The notes under the pieces are model-generated. The model was not told the DNA's origin and did no database searches. It saw only the letters and a list, made by a program, of their open reading frames with translations. A DNA stretch of 64,000 nucleotides from Nansenia antarctica (taxonomy: Eukaryota > Chordata > Actinopteri > Argentiniformes > Microstomatidae), in assembly GCA_963989245.1 (NCBI GenBank), contig OZ022345.1:42710986-42774985 (forward strand), in the 5' to 3' direction. Shown here piece after piece: positions 42,538 through 52,582 of this stretch. A program made the position numbers and the translations under genes. The stretch's first letter is position 1. Every line of letters begins with the position of its first letter.

Positions 42538-43034
42538 GTAAGAGTCTCTAGGCACAGAGGGAGGTCGACACAAAGGAACGGCTGTACAAACGTGTTTGTT
42601 AACGTACAGCACGGCTCAGCACCGTCACTGACGTGCTAACACACACACACTGCTCCGTCACTGACGGGCTAACACACACACACACACACACACTGCACCG
42701 TCACTGACGGGCTAACACACACACACTGCACCGTCACTGACGGGCTGAGCGAGACGTTCAAAATAATCAAAATCAAAATAAAGTGCAGCGCGCGGCCGTC
42801 ACTGCCGCTCAAACTTTCCATACAGTGTGTGTGTGTGTGTGTGTGTGTTGTGGTCGCTCGTATCTGTGGACTGTTTAGCTCTAGCCACCCGCACAGTTGT
42901 TGTCAGCTCCAGTGAGAAGAGAGCAAAGGCTTTTGAATGACGACAGATGCCGTTATATAGGCGGAGGGTCCCGTCCCTCGTGACACAAGCGTCGCCTGGG
43001 CCAGCCAATGGGCTGGCGCAGTGTAATTCAGTTT
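42538..43034. other. non-coding stretch with short tandem repeats
   Basis: Three or four units of CACCGTCACTGACGGGCTAA separated by CA runs (42,620-42,745), and a TG run at 42,826-42,849. No gene seen. Confidence 0.7.
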
Positions 43035-43038
43035 CTAA

Positions 43039-43401
43039 TGTAGTTTATTTGTATTTAATAATGGGCCTATATGTTTGCTCCTGACTGTGGGGCAAGGTAT
43101 TTACCTCCTGGCCCCTCCCCCTGACCTGATAGGACCACTGGCTGTGACTGCATCTTGACCAAGTTTATAAGTAAGGATGTGGGCTCTGGCCCTGCCTCTC
43201 TTCTCCCTCACCTCTTGAGCAAGCAGCTCCCTCTCTCTCTCTCTCTCTCTGTCCCCTCCCCCTCTCGCTCTCTCTGTCTCTCTTTGCCAGACCAGCGTCC
43301 ATCTTTGATGTCTGTGTACTTTTGCATTTTGAATAAATGGTCTTAAACTGCTCAATAACTGTTCTTCATTTTAGTAGCCAACAGGTTAGGAATTTACGAC
43401 A
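43039..43401 (+). repeat. ERV 5' LTR
   Basis: TGTAGTTTATTTG...TTTACGACA, 363 bp. A TATA-like TTTATAA lies at 43,164-43,170, a TC-rich tract at 43,231-43,285 and the polyadenylation signal AATAAA at 43,332-43,337, giving a plausible U3-R-U5 order. Confidence 0.95.
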
Positions 43402-43403
43402 GA

Positions 43404-43421
43404 TGGCGAGCCTAGCACGGA
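43404..43421 (+). other. ERV primer-binding site
   Basis: TGGCGAGCCTAGCACGGA begins two bases after the LTR; TGG is the expected start of a site pairing with a tRNA CCA end. The tRNA was not identified. Confidence 0.6.
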
Positions 43422-45328
43422 GTCCAAAAAAGGAAATCTACGTTTGAAAACTTAAGCTGGAGCCACAGCTGAAGACGGTAAGAATTAAAATAGCGCTATT
43501 TTCTGTTTAAACCGCTAGGGGCGCGTGTGCAACAGCTGGGTTTTCAAGCGTTTTCTTTGAGACTAAAAACAACCTTCAACTTTAAGGTTTAAAGTACAGT
43601 AACTTGTTGGAAAAGGAAACACATCTTTCATAGTCTTTAAACTGGGGGTGAGAGCCGGGTTAAGAAGCCCGTATTTGAAAATATACGATTTAATTTGTAA
43701 GGTATTTGTAAATGAGTCATTTGATTTGCATGGTGTTATGGAATATCGTGTATGTGTGTAAAATTTGGTATTAGAGGAAGACGTACTCTAATAGTGTCTA
43801 TTTGATAGAGTGTAACTGGATTATGGAGTCTGTTTTGTAAATAAGAGCATTATTTGAAGTAGATTAAGAAATCAATTCTTCAGAACTGGGTCATAGAATC
43901 CATTCATAGACGCCATTGCCCTTTGTCCGGAGAAAAGACACGCACAGAGGGCGCGGTTTTCCCCAGAGGTTAGACAAAGGGTTGTTAAATTGACCCCCCT
44001 GCTTTCTGCCCTCTGGCCTTTTCACACATCAGGCTACAAACACGCGGTGATTTTTCAAGTGAAACGGGTTGTAGCCCCCCTCTTCTTGCCTCTGCAAACA
44101 AACACTCCTTTAGAAAGCATTCCTTTAGAAAGGAACCTGACTGATTAATTACATTCCTTATTTCTTACAGATCATTTCACATAGGTTGTGTAGTAATTTA
44201 GAGATAGAAAGATAGTGAATTGATCATTGGGGTATTTTAAAGTAGTTTAAAGTTTAAGCATTGTTTGTTAAAAGTAAAAGATAAATAATAGTTTAACTGG
44301 ATTGAAAGATAATCGTGAAATGGTTGTGTCGTGAATGTTGTGAGACTAATCTCTTCACAGGAGCGGTTTTTCAAACATTGCCAAACCGCAAAGACCAAAG
44401 ACCAGCCCCTCCCCCTCCTCCTTCCTCTCTCATACAAGGCTGTCTTTGTCTCCAGTTTCAAGGAGAAAAGGGGGGGCGGAAGAGTTGGCGCATGCGCAAT
44501 CGATGCGCGTTAGCCGGAGCACAGCTCCACCTGCTGGACAAAAAAGTTACAAGACATTTTTAAAACATTGGCTCTCTGTAAATTGATGAAATACAACCCT
44601 CCTTCATTGATGATGTTTGTAGAGGATTGTTAGATATTACTTTAATTAATTTAATTAATTACTAATTGATTGAATTAATTATTCAGATCATTTCATTTTC
44701 TGTTTCACAGAACTTTGATCAATTGTTTTGTGATAATCTAATAATAACCATTTCTTTGTGTCGATAATAGCTAATTGACTTTACAGGTTTGCATCAATGA
44801 AGTGTCAATGAATAATTCTAACTAATCATTCATTCCTTTCATTTAACAGTTGATTTATTTACAGGTTGTAATTAATATTTGTAATTTACATATTTTATTT
44901 TAGTTAGGTCATTTCCACAGTGTTTGATTAAGGAATAGCAGAATAGTACATATTTGATAGTTGAGCAGTAAAAGGGTTTTTGTGGATCGGTGAATACTTA
45001 GGTGTTGATCAGCCTTTGTGATTTAATAATTGTGTTGACCAGAACTGTAATTAGTATTGAATGAGTAATTAAGTGACACATTCATAAACAATTAGGAAAC
45101 ACATTTAAGTATAAAGTACTTACACAGCTATTAGATTTAAGTTAATACTGCACTGACATACACAAGAGGCAAGTCTGTTATTCTGAAGTTGCAGGGTTTT
45201 TGTGGGGATGGTCAATACAGTTATATTGGACTAGCATTTGTTTAGCAAACAAGACAAAATAAGGTGGGTTGTAAGAAGCGTACACCTTATCTAATATAGA
45301 ATATTGTCAGCATATTGAGCAAAGTAGA
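43422..45328 (+). other. ERV leader
   Basis: 1.9 kb without a long frame. A GACGGTAAGAAT at about 43,476-43,487 is a good splice-donor candidate. AT-rich in its second half. Packaging function is expected but nothing in the sequence defines it. Confidence 0.5.
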
Positions 45329-47086
45329 ATGGGGTCGAATTCCACGAAGCTGTTAAAAGATATTAGTGAACATCGTGGAATGTTGGCTACGTTATCCCCT
45401 ATGGCTGTAGTGGAAAAAATGAATCCTCTTGTTAGGGAAATTAGCAAAATGTCTACGAAATGGAATAGCCGTTGGGCATACATTGAACAGCCGTGGCCGA
45501 AAGAGGGCAGCATTAATTTACAATTAATTGCAACATTGGAAATACTTATCAATGGGCACAAAGCACATCAAAGAGGAAAGATTAGATCAGAGAAACGCAA
45601 GTTAGAGTTAGCTATTTTAGATCTATTTAAGGTAGAGGGACAGAAAATAGCTCAGATGGAACCGGAAAAGAAAAAAGAATTGGCCAGAACACTGGAACAG
45701 AAACTGAACATTTCATCCCCAGACCTGTGTCCTGCCCCCAGTCCCCCTCCATATGCTAAGGCACTGGAGGATCATTCCCAGAAGAAGAAGAAGGAGCCAA
45801 GGGGAAAAGGGGACGACAGGAGTGACGAGGAAGATGACAGCGAAGATGGCAGTGCAGACTCAAGTGATGACGACAATGCAGATGGAGGCTACAACGCGCA
45901 GGTCAGGAAGATGATAGCCACAGCCGAAAGGAAAGGTGGGAGAAGACGCCCAGAGAAAGAGGGAGATTGTCACCGAATGTCATCAAATACATTAAAGAAC
46001 TGTCCAGTGCTGATTCGGGGTAACAAGATGGAATATCATCCGTGGCATCATACAGATTTGTCTGAAGTGATCGAGAAACTCCCAGTTCTTCAAGAGGGAG
46101 GACATTCGTGGACGCGAGAGGTCGACGTGATACTGACAGGAACGCAGGCCGCGATGGGAGACCTGAAAAGACTCTTAGCTTTTATTGCAGGATTGGATAC
46201 AATGCAGGAAATATTGATGAAGGCAGGACTTCATAGATATATCAATACATCAGTTTATGATCCAGAGCTCTTCGCAGCAAACAGAGGCAGGCTGTGGAAA
46301 GCAATCAGAGAGACCTACCCTACTCACATTCACCCAGACAATATCATTGTGAAGCCACTGGGGGGGGATGAGAATCCCAGGGGTTATGTGGCCCGTGTGC
46401 ACTCTCAATGGAGAAGTGTGACAGGGAAAGACGCTGAAGATAACCCCTTAGAAAAATCCATAATCAGGGAAAAAATACAAGAAGGGCTTCCTACCCCAGT
46501 TAAGGATAAGCTAGCAGAAGTGGTGGGGCTACGACACATGAACAAAGCTGTTTATATAGACCACGTAGCTCATCAAGTTGAGTTATATCGAAAGAACATT
46601 CAGATACAGAAGGCACGAGACGAAGAATCCCTCAGAATATTGACTCATTTGCAATTGACTGAAAGCGAGAGGAACATAGAGGGAGTGCAGGCTTTAGCCC
46701 CACAGCAACAGCCACCTGGAGTGCAGACTGCTACTTACCAGTCCTACTCACAGGGGCCACAAGGGGGGTATCCTGCTACTTACCAGTCCTACCCACAGGG
46801 GCCACAAGGGGGGTATCCATACCCACAAGGGCCACCAGGGGTGCAAGCGGTTCCATACCAGATGTACACACAGCCTGGCCAAGGACCACCACCAGGGGGA
46901 TGGACAGCAGCAGGGAAGGAGATGCTAGAACCATGCCAATGCGACCAGAATGGACATCTAGCCTGTGCCTGCTGCAACAGGCCCCAGGGGGGCGCAGGGG
47001 GGAGCCAAGGAGGAGGATATTGGCCCCCTACTACACCTGCTCCAGGAGTGATGAACCCTTACGGAGGCCCAGCAGCTGGCCTATAG
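45329..47086 (+). CDS. gag: ERV Gag
   Basis: 585 codons, the structural polyprotein of the virus-like particle. MG at the start gives a myristoylation site (MGSNSTK). A matrix-like region follows, then a PPPY late-domain motif near residue 140, a highly acidic stretch (about 160-190), and a capsid-like region (about 235-450). A proline/glutamine/tyrosine-rich segment contains a tandem YQSYxQGPQGGYP repeat (about 475-515). Near residue 545, CQCDQNGHLACACC resembles a zinc knuckle in which the spacing of the first cysteine pair is one residue short. No stop or shift occurs inside. It ends at TAG 47,084-47,086, with pol continuing in the same frame. It looks translatable. Confidence 0.9.
   Translation: MGSNSTKLLKDISEHRGMLATLSPMAVVEKMNPLVREISKMSTKWNSRWAYIEQPWPKEGSINLQLIATLEILINGHKAHQRGKIRSEKRKLELAILDLFKVEGQKIAQMEPEKKKELARTLEQKLNISSPDLCPAPSPPPYAKALEDHSQKKKKEPRGKGDDRSDEEDDSEDGSADSSDDDNADGGYNAQVRKMIATAERKGGRRRPEKEGDCHRMSSNTLKNCPVLIRGNKMEYHPWHHTDLSEVIEKLPVLQEGGHSWTREVDVILTGTQAAMGDLKRLLAFIAGLDTMQEILMKAGLHRYINTSVYDPELFAANRGRLWKAIRETYPTHIHPDNIIVKPLGGDENPRGYVARVHSQWRSVTGKDAEDNPLEKSIIREKIQEGLPTPVKDKLAEVVGLRHMNKAVYIDHVAHQVELYRKNIQIQKARDEESLRILTHLQLTESERNIEGVQALAPQQQPPGVQTATYQSYSQGPQGGYPATYQSYPQGPQGGYPYPQGPPGVQAVPYQMYTQPGQGPPPGGWTAAGKEMLEPCQCDQNGHLACACCNRPQGGAGGSQGGGYWPPTTPAPGVMNPYGGPAAGL
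47084..47086 (+). promoter_or_regulatory. gag-pol in-frame stop, candidate readthrough site
   Basis: TAG followed by GGGTGC; the downstream pol frame is in the same phase with no further stop. Readthrough of one stop codon is how gammaretroviruses make Gag-Pol. A downstream pseudoknot was not modelled. Confidence 0.6.
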
Positions 47087-48982
47087 GGGTGCCCGGAAGA
47101 TCCGAGTGGGAGGTGCCAGCTGGTGGTGACAAAGAAGCCTGAAGGCGCCACACACCTCCCTATGTCTAGAGAATATGTGAAGACAATCGGATTTGAGGGA
47201 ATTAAACAGCTGATTCCTACAACTGAGCTTGTAGACTTAGAGTACAAGGGACAGAGAGCAACTCTGTCAACACTTGTGTCAGAACACACGCCAACAGGGC
47301 TGCTAGGGAGAGATGCTCTATGCCAATTGAACTGTACAGTAAAATGCACACCTGACGGCTGTCAGGTGACGGTGCCATCCGGTGTTCAGATTCCATCGAC
47401 AGCCAGAGTGATTAAGCATAGAACAGACCTACAAGCTTTGCCTTTAAAGGGAGCTGATATAGAATATTGGGTTGATGGGTCTTGTTACGGGGTAGGAGAA
47501 ACGTTGTGCGCTGGGTATTCCTTAGTTAAAGCACAGAATTCAAAGTTTATTGTAGAACAGGCTGAGGCAGTTCCTCAGCCTTGCTCGGCTCAGTTGGCTG
47601 AATTGATTGCCCTCACAGAAGCATGCAACTTGGGAACCGGACGGAGAGTGACAGTGTACACCGACTCTGCCTATGCACATAATGTTTGTCATTTTAATGG
47701 AGCTGTATGGAGGGGGCGGGGTTTTAAGAGAACTGATGGTACGCCTATACAGCATCACGCACAGATCATGAAGCTGTTACAAGCCATGATGAAGCCAAAG
47801 GAATTAGCTATAGTGAAGTGTGCCACACACAGGTCTGACTCATCACATGTCACACAAGGTAACAGGGCTGCAGAAGATGCAGCCAAAGCCATTACAGGAG
47901 CAGACAAGGCAGGTAAAGGTCTTCTGGTCACACATGAAAAGCAATTACAGGGCATGGTCACACTTGAGGATTTATTGATGTTACAGAGTAGAGCAACTAT
48001 GTTAGACAAGAACGTTTGGCTAGCAAGGGGGGCAAGTCAGGATGACACAGGTCTATGGAGGAATCATGAGGGGTTGGTTGTAGCACCCTCAGATTTAATA
48101 GGCATGTTAATACGGGAAGCTCATGGATTAGCACATGTGGCTAGGGGGGAGGTAAGACGTAAAATCACCAAGGAATATGGGTTTTGGAGTCCATATTTGA
48201 TGGAACAGATTGACCATGCTTTGGGTCAATGTGGGGTCTGCTGGAGAAACAACATCAGAGTGGGTACACCAGTGGTGTCTGGGCATATCCCTACCCCAAT
48301 AGGGCCACGGGTGGTGGACAGGGGGGTGGATGTACAGAGTAGGCAGGATGTTGTGCCAACAGGTGCCGAGGTCCCCAGAGAACCTGAGAAGGAGGAGCTA
48401 CGACGAGATGCTGTGGTGTTGCCAGAGCCAGTGGCAATGCCAGTGTTACAGCCAGTGACATTACCGGCAGTGCCTGAAACCGAGGGGACAGTGGAAAGCT
48501 GTCCAGATGCCAATGAACCAGAAACCAACGAAGCAGAGAGTGCTGACAGTCTGGAGGTCCAGCCTGGGAGTGTCCAAAGCCTGGACACCTGTGCTACTGG
48601 GGATGCTGGCGAGTGCCTGCACCATGCTTCAGATGATGCTGAGGGCGACTCCCCAGACCTTGATCAGCGTGGGAGGGGACCAGGCGGCTGCCCGAACCTC
48701 AATGACACTGACGGACGACGACCAGTTAGGAAAAGATTAAAGACTATGAATAGGGTAGTGAAGCAGCAGATCAAAGGGAACGACGGGAATGGACAGCAGA
48801 TGATAGCATGGCTGGAAACGGTCTTAGGGGCATGGGAAACTTACTTTGCTAAGATAGGCGCACCTATTATAGCAGACATGATTTTTGACTTTCTTAGGAG
48901 GCAGGGCCTCATTGACTGTTTTTGGAAAATCAGTCACTCAGTCCACGTTAATGAACTTTTCAGAAGACTAGTCCTCACCTGA
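47087..48982 (+). CDS. pol: ERV Pol, internally deleted but open frame
   Basis: It continues the gag frame; an internal ATG is at 47,123. Order: protease C-terminal half with LLGRDAL (active-site DTG/DSG loop missing), then directly RNase H (WVDGSCYG, QLAELIALTEAC, YTDSAYAH, ending in a histidine region). The integrase zinc domain follows (HGLAH, later CGVC). There is no RT and no integrase core. The last about 230 codons are an acidic, proline-rich segment, a basic RRPVRKRLK patch and a W/F-rich end that I do not recognise. All deletions preserved frame, giving 632 codons without a stop. Only RNase H could still be catalytic; it may act, if at all, as a Gag-fused passenger. Confidence 0.8.
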   Translation, partial: GCPEDPSGRCQLVVTKKPEGATHLPMSREYVKTIGFEGIKQLIPTTELVDLEYKGQRATLSTLVSEHTPTGLLGRDALCQLNCTVKCTPDGCQVTVPSGVQIPSTARVIKHRTDLQALPLKGADIEYWVDGSCYGVGETLCAGYSLVKAQNSKFIVEQAEAVPQPCSAQLAELIALTEACNLGTGRRVTVYTDSAYAHNVCHFNGAVWRGRGFKRTDGTPIQHHAQIMKLLQAMMKPKELAIVKCATHRSDSSHVTQGNRAAEDAAKAITGADKAGKGLLVTHEKQLQGMVTLEDLLMLQSRATMLDKNVWLARGASQDDTGLWRNHEGLVVAPSDLIGMLIREAHGLAHVARGEVRRKITKEYGFWSPYLMEQIDHALGQCGVCWRNNIRVGTPVVSGHIPTPIGPRVVDRGVDVQSRQDVVPTGAEVPREPEKEELRRDAVVLPEPVAMPVLQPVTLPAVPETEGTVESCPDANEPETNEAESADSLEVQPGSVQSLDTCATGDAGECLHHASDDAEGDSPDLDQRGRGPGGCPNLNDTDGRRPVRKRLKTMNRVVKQQIKGNDGNGQQMIAWLETVLGAWETYFAKIGAPIIADMIFDFLRRQGLIDCFWKISHSVHVNELFRRLVLT

Positions 48983-49637
48983 GGTGAAGATCTATGCATT
49001 AATGCATTCCCTTTGTCCTATGCTTACTGTTGGAGAATTATGGGTTATGATAACTGAATGTCATTATTTGTGTATTGTTTGTGTATTTGTGTGATTGATG
49101 TCAGTTGAGAAGTGATGTGGTGGTTATGCAAAGATAGGAAAGAGGTTCTGTTCCTAGCGCAACGAAAATGGAAGCTCCTGACTATGAAAGTGTTATCAAT
49201 CTGAGACAGCGGTAAAGGCTGTTCTCCAACTGGGTTCAAGTGCTAGCAACCTCTGACCCTGACGCTTCAAGGACAAAGAAAACATCGGTCGTTGGAAGTT
49301 TTTGTGTTGAAATATGTATGATGTACTGTGTTTAGATTAATTTGTATTGTTATTTTTAGGATTCTTTTTTATTGTTGATTGTTTTGTATTTGGTTTATAT
49401 GATATCTTTGGTTGCTGGTACTGGTGCTGGGTTGGTCTGTGTTATTATGTTTCTTGTGTTGTGTGTTGATGTAGTTTTTCTGTTGTTTATTGGAACATGT
49501 TGTTTATTTTTTGAATTTTTTATTTTTTTTTTTTCTCTTTGGTTTCTTAGTTACAGTCGGTGGGGTTTTGTGTTTTTGTTTTTGTTTTGTGGTCATTTAG
49601 TTTCGGAACACCCTCTGGGTATTCCGAGGGGGGAATC
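48983..49637 (+). other. ERV 3' non-coding region and polypurine tract
   Basis: No env frame was recognised. T-rich sequence at 49,330-49,610 gives a hydrophobic but artefactual reading frame. GAGGGGGGAATC (49,626-49,637) right before the LTR is the purine tract. Confidence 0.7.
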
Positions 49638-50000
49638 TGTAGTTTATTTGTATTTAATAATGGGCCTATATGTTTGCTCCTGACTGTGGGGCAAGGTATT
49701 TACCTCCTGGCCCCTCCCCCTGACCTGATAGGACCACTGGCTGTGACTGCATCTTGACCAAGTTTATAAGTAAGGATGTGGGCTCTGGCCCTGCCTCTCT
49801 TCTCCCTCACCTCTTGAGCAAGCAGCTCCCTCTCTCTCTCTCTCTCTCTGTCCCCTCCCCCTCTCGCTCTCTCTGTCTCTCTTTGCCAGACCAGCGTCCA
49901 TCTTTGATGTCTGTGTACTTTTGCATTTTGAATAAATGGTCTTAAACTGCTCAATAACTGTTCTTCATTTTAGTAGCCAACAGGTTAGGAATTTACGACA
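49638..50000 (+). repeat. ERV 3' LTR
   Basis: 363 bp, identical by eye to the 5' LTR (constant offset of 6599). AATAAA at 49,931-49,936. Confidence 0.95.
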
Positions 50001-50004
50001 CTAA

Positions 50005-50274
50005 TGAGGTCACACAGGGGGCGTTCCCATAGTTGCCCCATAACTTGAAACAGTTGGTCACTGAGTAGTGAGTAACAGACTCAGTGAGTACTGTTTTTGT
50101 TGCTTGAATAAAGGCTGGCAGTCTTTAATAGCCAAATGTTGTGGACTATACTGGGGAAGTATTTGTTATTATTCAGGAGTAAAACAATAAATACAAATAT
50201 CGGATTGATATCGGTATCGCAGATACCTGAAGCCCAGGTATCGGTAGTGAAAAAATGGGATCGGGACATCCCTA
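50005..50274. mobile_element. end of a non-autonomous hAT-like element
   Basis: It ends in GGGATCGGGACATCCCTA (about 50,257-50,274), the complement of the widespread TAGGGATGTCCCGATCC terminal repeat, preceded by the usual TATCGGTATCG-rich interior. No left end was found; the ERV may have inserted into it. Confidence 0.55.
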
Positions 50275-50941
50275 CCTAATTTCATCCAATACAGGCCTTT
50301 CAATATCTTATTGATAATCACAACCTAGAGAAACAAGATTTCTACAGGTATTTACAACTGAGGCATTACTACTTCTATAAGAATATAAAGAATAATGAGG
50401 TTTCTGAAATGAGTCTCGTCAACATTTGTATTGATGCGTATAAGGGCAACACCCACAAGAAACTGGTGTCAAGAATTATACAGAAGAGTATACAGTCCAC
50501 CAAGAATCACTCCACCTTAGGGATAAGTGGGAGAAGGAAGCAAACATAGTCCTAACTGAGGAAGGTTGAACATATGTAAAATACAATCCACCACCTCTAG
50601 CTCTGGACAATGGAGAGAATTTTCATGGAAGAACATTATTAGGTTTTTTATTACCCCAAGAAGAAAATACTTACAGAATGGTACACCGGGAACTGGGAAT
50701 TGCTGGAGAGAGTGCAACAATTCAATGGCTCATTTCTATCACATTGTTTGGGAATGCAGGGGTGCTGGCCCAAAAAGGTGACAAAATTTTTTTCACTGAA
50801 AACGACGGAAATTATCATTGCGCGGCGCCCAGGCACCTTCCTATGATGCATGCTATAATTTTTCTATACAAGCTCTGTTCAAGGGACACATATAAAGCCT
50901 GTCAGTGTTATTCAGACCTATGAAGCAGCGGTAACAATAAT
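50275..50941 (+). pseudogene. L1-like ORF2 C-terminal fragment
   Basis: Broken frames encode the C-terminal domain of an L1-like ORF2. A DKWEKEANIVLTEEEW segment is followed by a NCWREC...H...W.C cysteine/histidine motif (about 50,697-50,760). Small deletions relative to the related fragment at 57,478 break the frame near 50,515 and 50,566. It is cut at 50,941 by a foreign insert and its last bases resume at 52,209. Confidence 0.75.
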
Positions 50942-51039
50942 AGGCGAGTCAATATATGGTTTAACCCCCAAAAAATTGATACAAAAGGTTTTTCAATGGA
51001 TTCTGGTAGTATTGGGCGTGCTAAATAACATACTAAAAG

Positions 51040-51570
51040 TCGACCAAAATCGACCCCTCCGAAAGCCGTCATTTCCAAGATGGCGTCCTAGATGGCGCCG
51101 GGGCGATTAAAATGGCTATATCTCAAATTAAGAAAATGGTGCAAAGGATTTCTCAACTGATTCTGGTACCTCTGGGCATGCTCACTAACATACTAAAAAT
51201 CTAGGAAAATACACCTTCCAGAAAGGCTTCATTTTCAAGATGGCGTCCAAAATTGCGGCCGGCCAAGCTTAAAATGGCTATATATATGTCAATAGAAAAA
51301 TTATATAAATGATTTTGTCATTTGATTCTGGTACCCCAAGTACCCCTAGACATACTTAGGAACATACTAAAGTTTTAGGGAAATACACCTTCCGAAGAGG
51401 CTTAATTTTCAAAATGGTGTCCAAAATGACGACTGGGAGCTTAGAATGCCTGTATCTCAAATGGGGAAAAAATTCTAAAGGATTTATAAACTGATTCTGG
51501 CACCTCTATACATTAATAACGAGCAAAATATCTAGCTAAATATATCTGCTAGGAATGCATCATTTGCATC
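51040..51570. repeat. diverged ~165-bp tandem repeat
   Basis: About three and a half units. Each has TTTTCAAGATGGCGTCC, then AAAATGGCTATATCTCAAAT, GATTCTGGTACC, CATACTAAA and ACACCTTCC-like blocks in the same order; unit marks near 51,072, 51,232 and 51,402. Confidence 0.75.
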
Positions 51571-51750
51571 ATCAAAATGGCTGCCTGTAGCTTATTTTGG
51601 CTAAAATTAAAATTGGTTATTATATTCAACCTAGAAAGCTGGCTTTGGTGTTGAACACAAAATAAATGACCCACTTATTGTGGTCTTTAGGCCTACTCAT
51701 CATCATCTTCAGGATCCTCTGGGAGAAACTTGTTATGTGGATTGTCACAT

Positions 51751-52152
51751 TCATGAAGTTGACATGGTACAAGGTAGTCCATATTTTCTGCATGAGCAGC
51801 GAAGTGTCTTGCAGGCAGTGGTACAGTTACAATGAATGACCTTCAAGAGACTGTCTGGAGCAGCATTCATTGTTGACATAAGTGGGACAAATCTATTGTC
51901 CTGCAGGTTCCAGCCCCAGTCTAGAGCATCTAAACCATCATCTGTTCCCATCCAGACCATGACCTGGTAGTATGCTCTACGACAGTGGAATTTGGTAGCA
52001 GATTCAGTTGGTGGTAGACGTTCAGGCGTTACCATTGATGAAGCTGAGACAACCTTCTTGCTGAAAATGTTATATCTCATTTTTGCAAGCGAATCTGTGC
52101 ACTTTCCACCAAAAAAGACAGCTATTGCTTGGCACCCAAGGTCATCGATCAC
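51751..52152 (-). pseudogene. cysteine-rich (CXC-like) protein fragment
   Basis: 133 codons on the minus strand. A tryptophan-containing segment (LDWGWNLQ) precedes APDSLLKVIHCNC, then CKTLRCSCRKYGLPC, a cysteine pattern resembling tesmin/TSO1 CXC modules. No catalytic domain is present. Similar cysteine patterns occur in uncharacterised mobile-element proteins of animals; I cannot name the family. It ends at 51,751 shortly after the cysteines. Confidence 0.4.
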
Positions 52153-52242
52153 ATCTGTTGTCTGGTTTGGTACAGTGAATGCATTGGAGCTTTATTATTA
52201 TTTATTTATTATTCAGACCTATGAAGCAGCGGTAACAATAAT

Positions 52243-52582
52243 GAAAACGCATCTACTAGAATTAGAAGAAAGCAGAAATTTATTTTGTAAATATATTTTG
52301 TTTGTTTTTGTTTTTGTTTTTTTTGTTTGTCACTTAAAACATTTATTCCCACATACATGAAACCACACATCAATCCCAAAAAAGAAAAGTCGCTTTGGAT
52401 AAAGGCATCTGTTAAATGCCCAAACATTTAAATGTATCATGAGACTTGTTAACCAAGGGCAGTGTGGTGAGTGGGAATGTAACGATGGACATATGTGCTG
52501 AGAGAACATTCCACAACAAACAGTATGAAAACTAAACTTCAAAATGGGAATTTCTTAACAAGGTTCCCATACGTAGGGACGT
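52243..52582. other. LINE tail and SINE-like end
   Basis: The continuation of the interrupted LINE runs to a T/G-rich stretch (52,288-52,330). Then AAGTCGCTTTGGATAAAGGC (about 52,388-52,407) matches the 3' end seen on many fish SINEs. Confidence 0.5.

Larger units (their letters stand above)
43035..50004 (+). mobile_element. endogenous retrovirus, internally deleted, with identical LTRs
   Basis: The element spans 43,039-50,000 with a 4-bp target duplication CTAA at each side. Two 363-bp LTRs are identical by eye. Between them are a primer-binding site, a 1.9-kb leader, gag, an in-frame stop, a shortened pol frame and a purine tract. Most of pol (protease active site, RT, integrase core) is missing and no env is recognised. 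It therefore needs proteins from a complete relative to move. Gag and RNase H style, the in-frame stop between gag and pol, and the 4-bp duplication suggest a class I (gamma/epsilon-like) fish ERV. Confidence 0.9.
50908..52242. mobile_element. unidentified insert flanked by 34-bp direct repeats
   Basis: TTATTCAGACCTATGAAGCA and the following 14 bases occur at 50,908-50,941 and again at 52,209-52,242; the related LINE at 58,010 has a single copy. The 1.27-kb insert (50,942-52,208) holds a diverged tandem repeat and a cysteine-rich protein fragment. No terminal inverted repeat was seen. The class is unknown. Confidence 0.65.

Noticed and set aside
43101..43355. Arginine/glutamate-rich minus-strand frame in both ERV LTRs
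   Set aside because: It translates the TC-rich promoter tract; the repetition simply reflects the two LTRs.
49372..49683. Hydrophobic frame in the ERV 3' region, like an envelope transmembrane segment
   Set aside because: T-rich, low-complexity sequence with no cysteine motif, furin site or fusion peptide; hydrophobicity follows from TTT and TTG codons.
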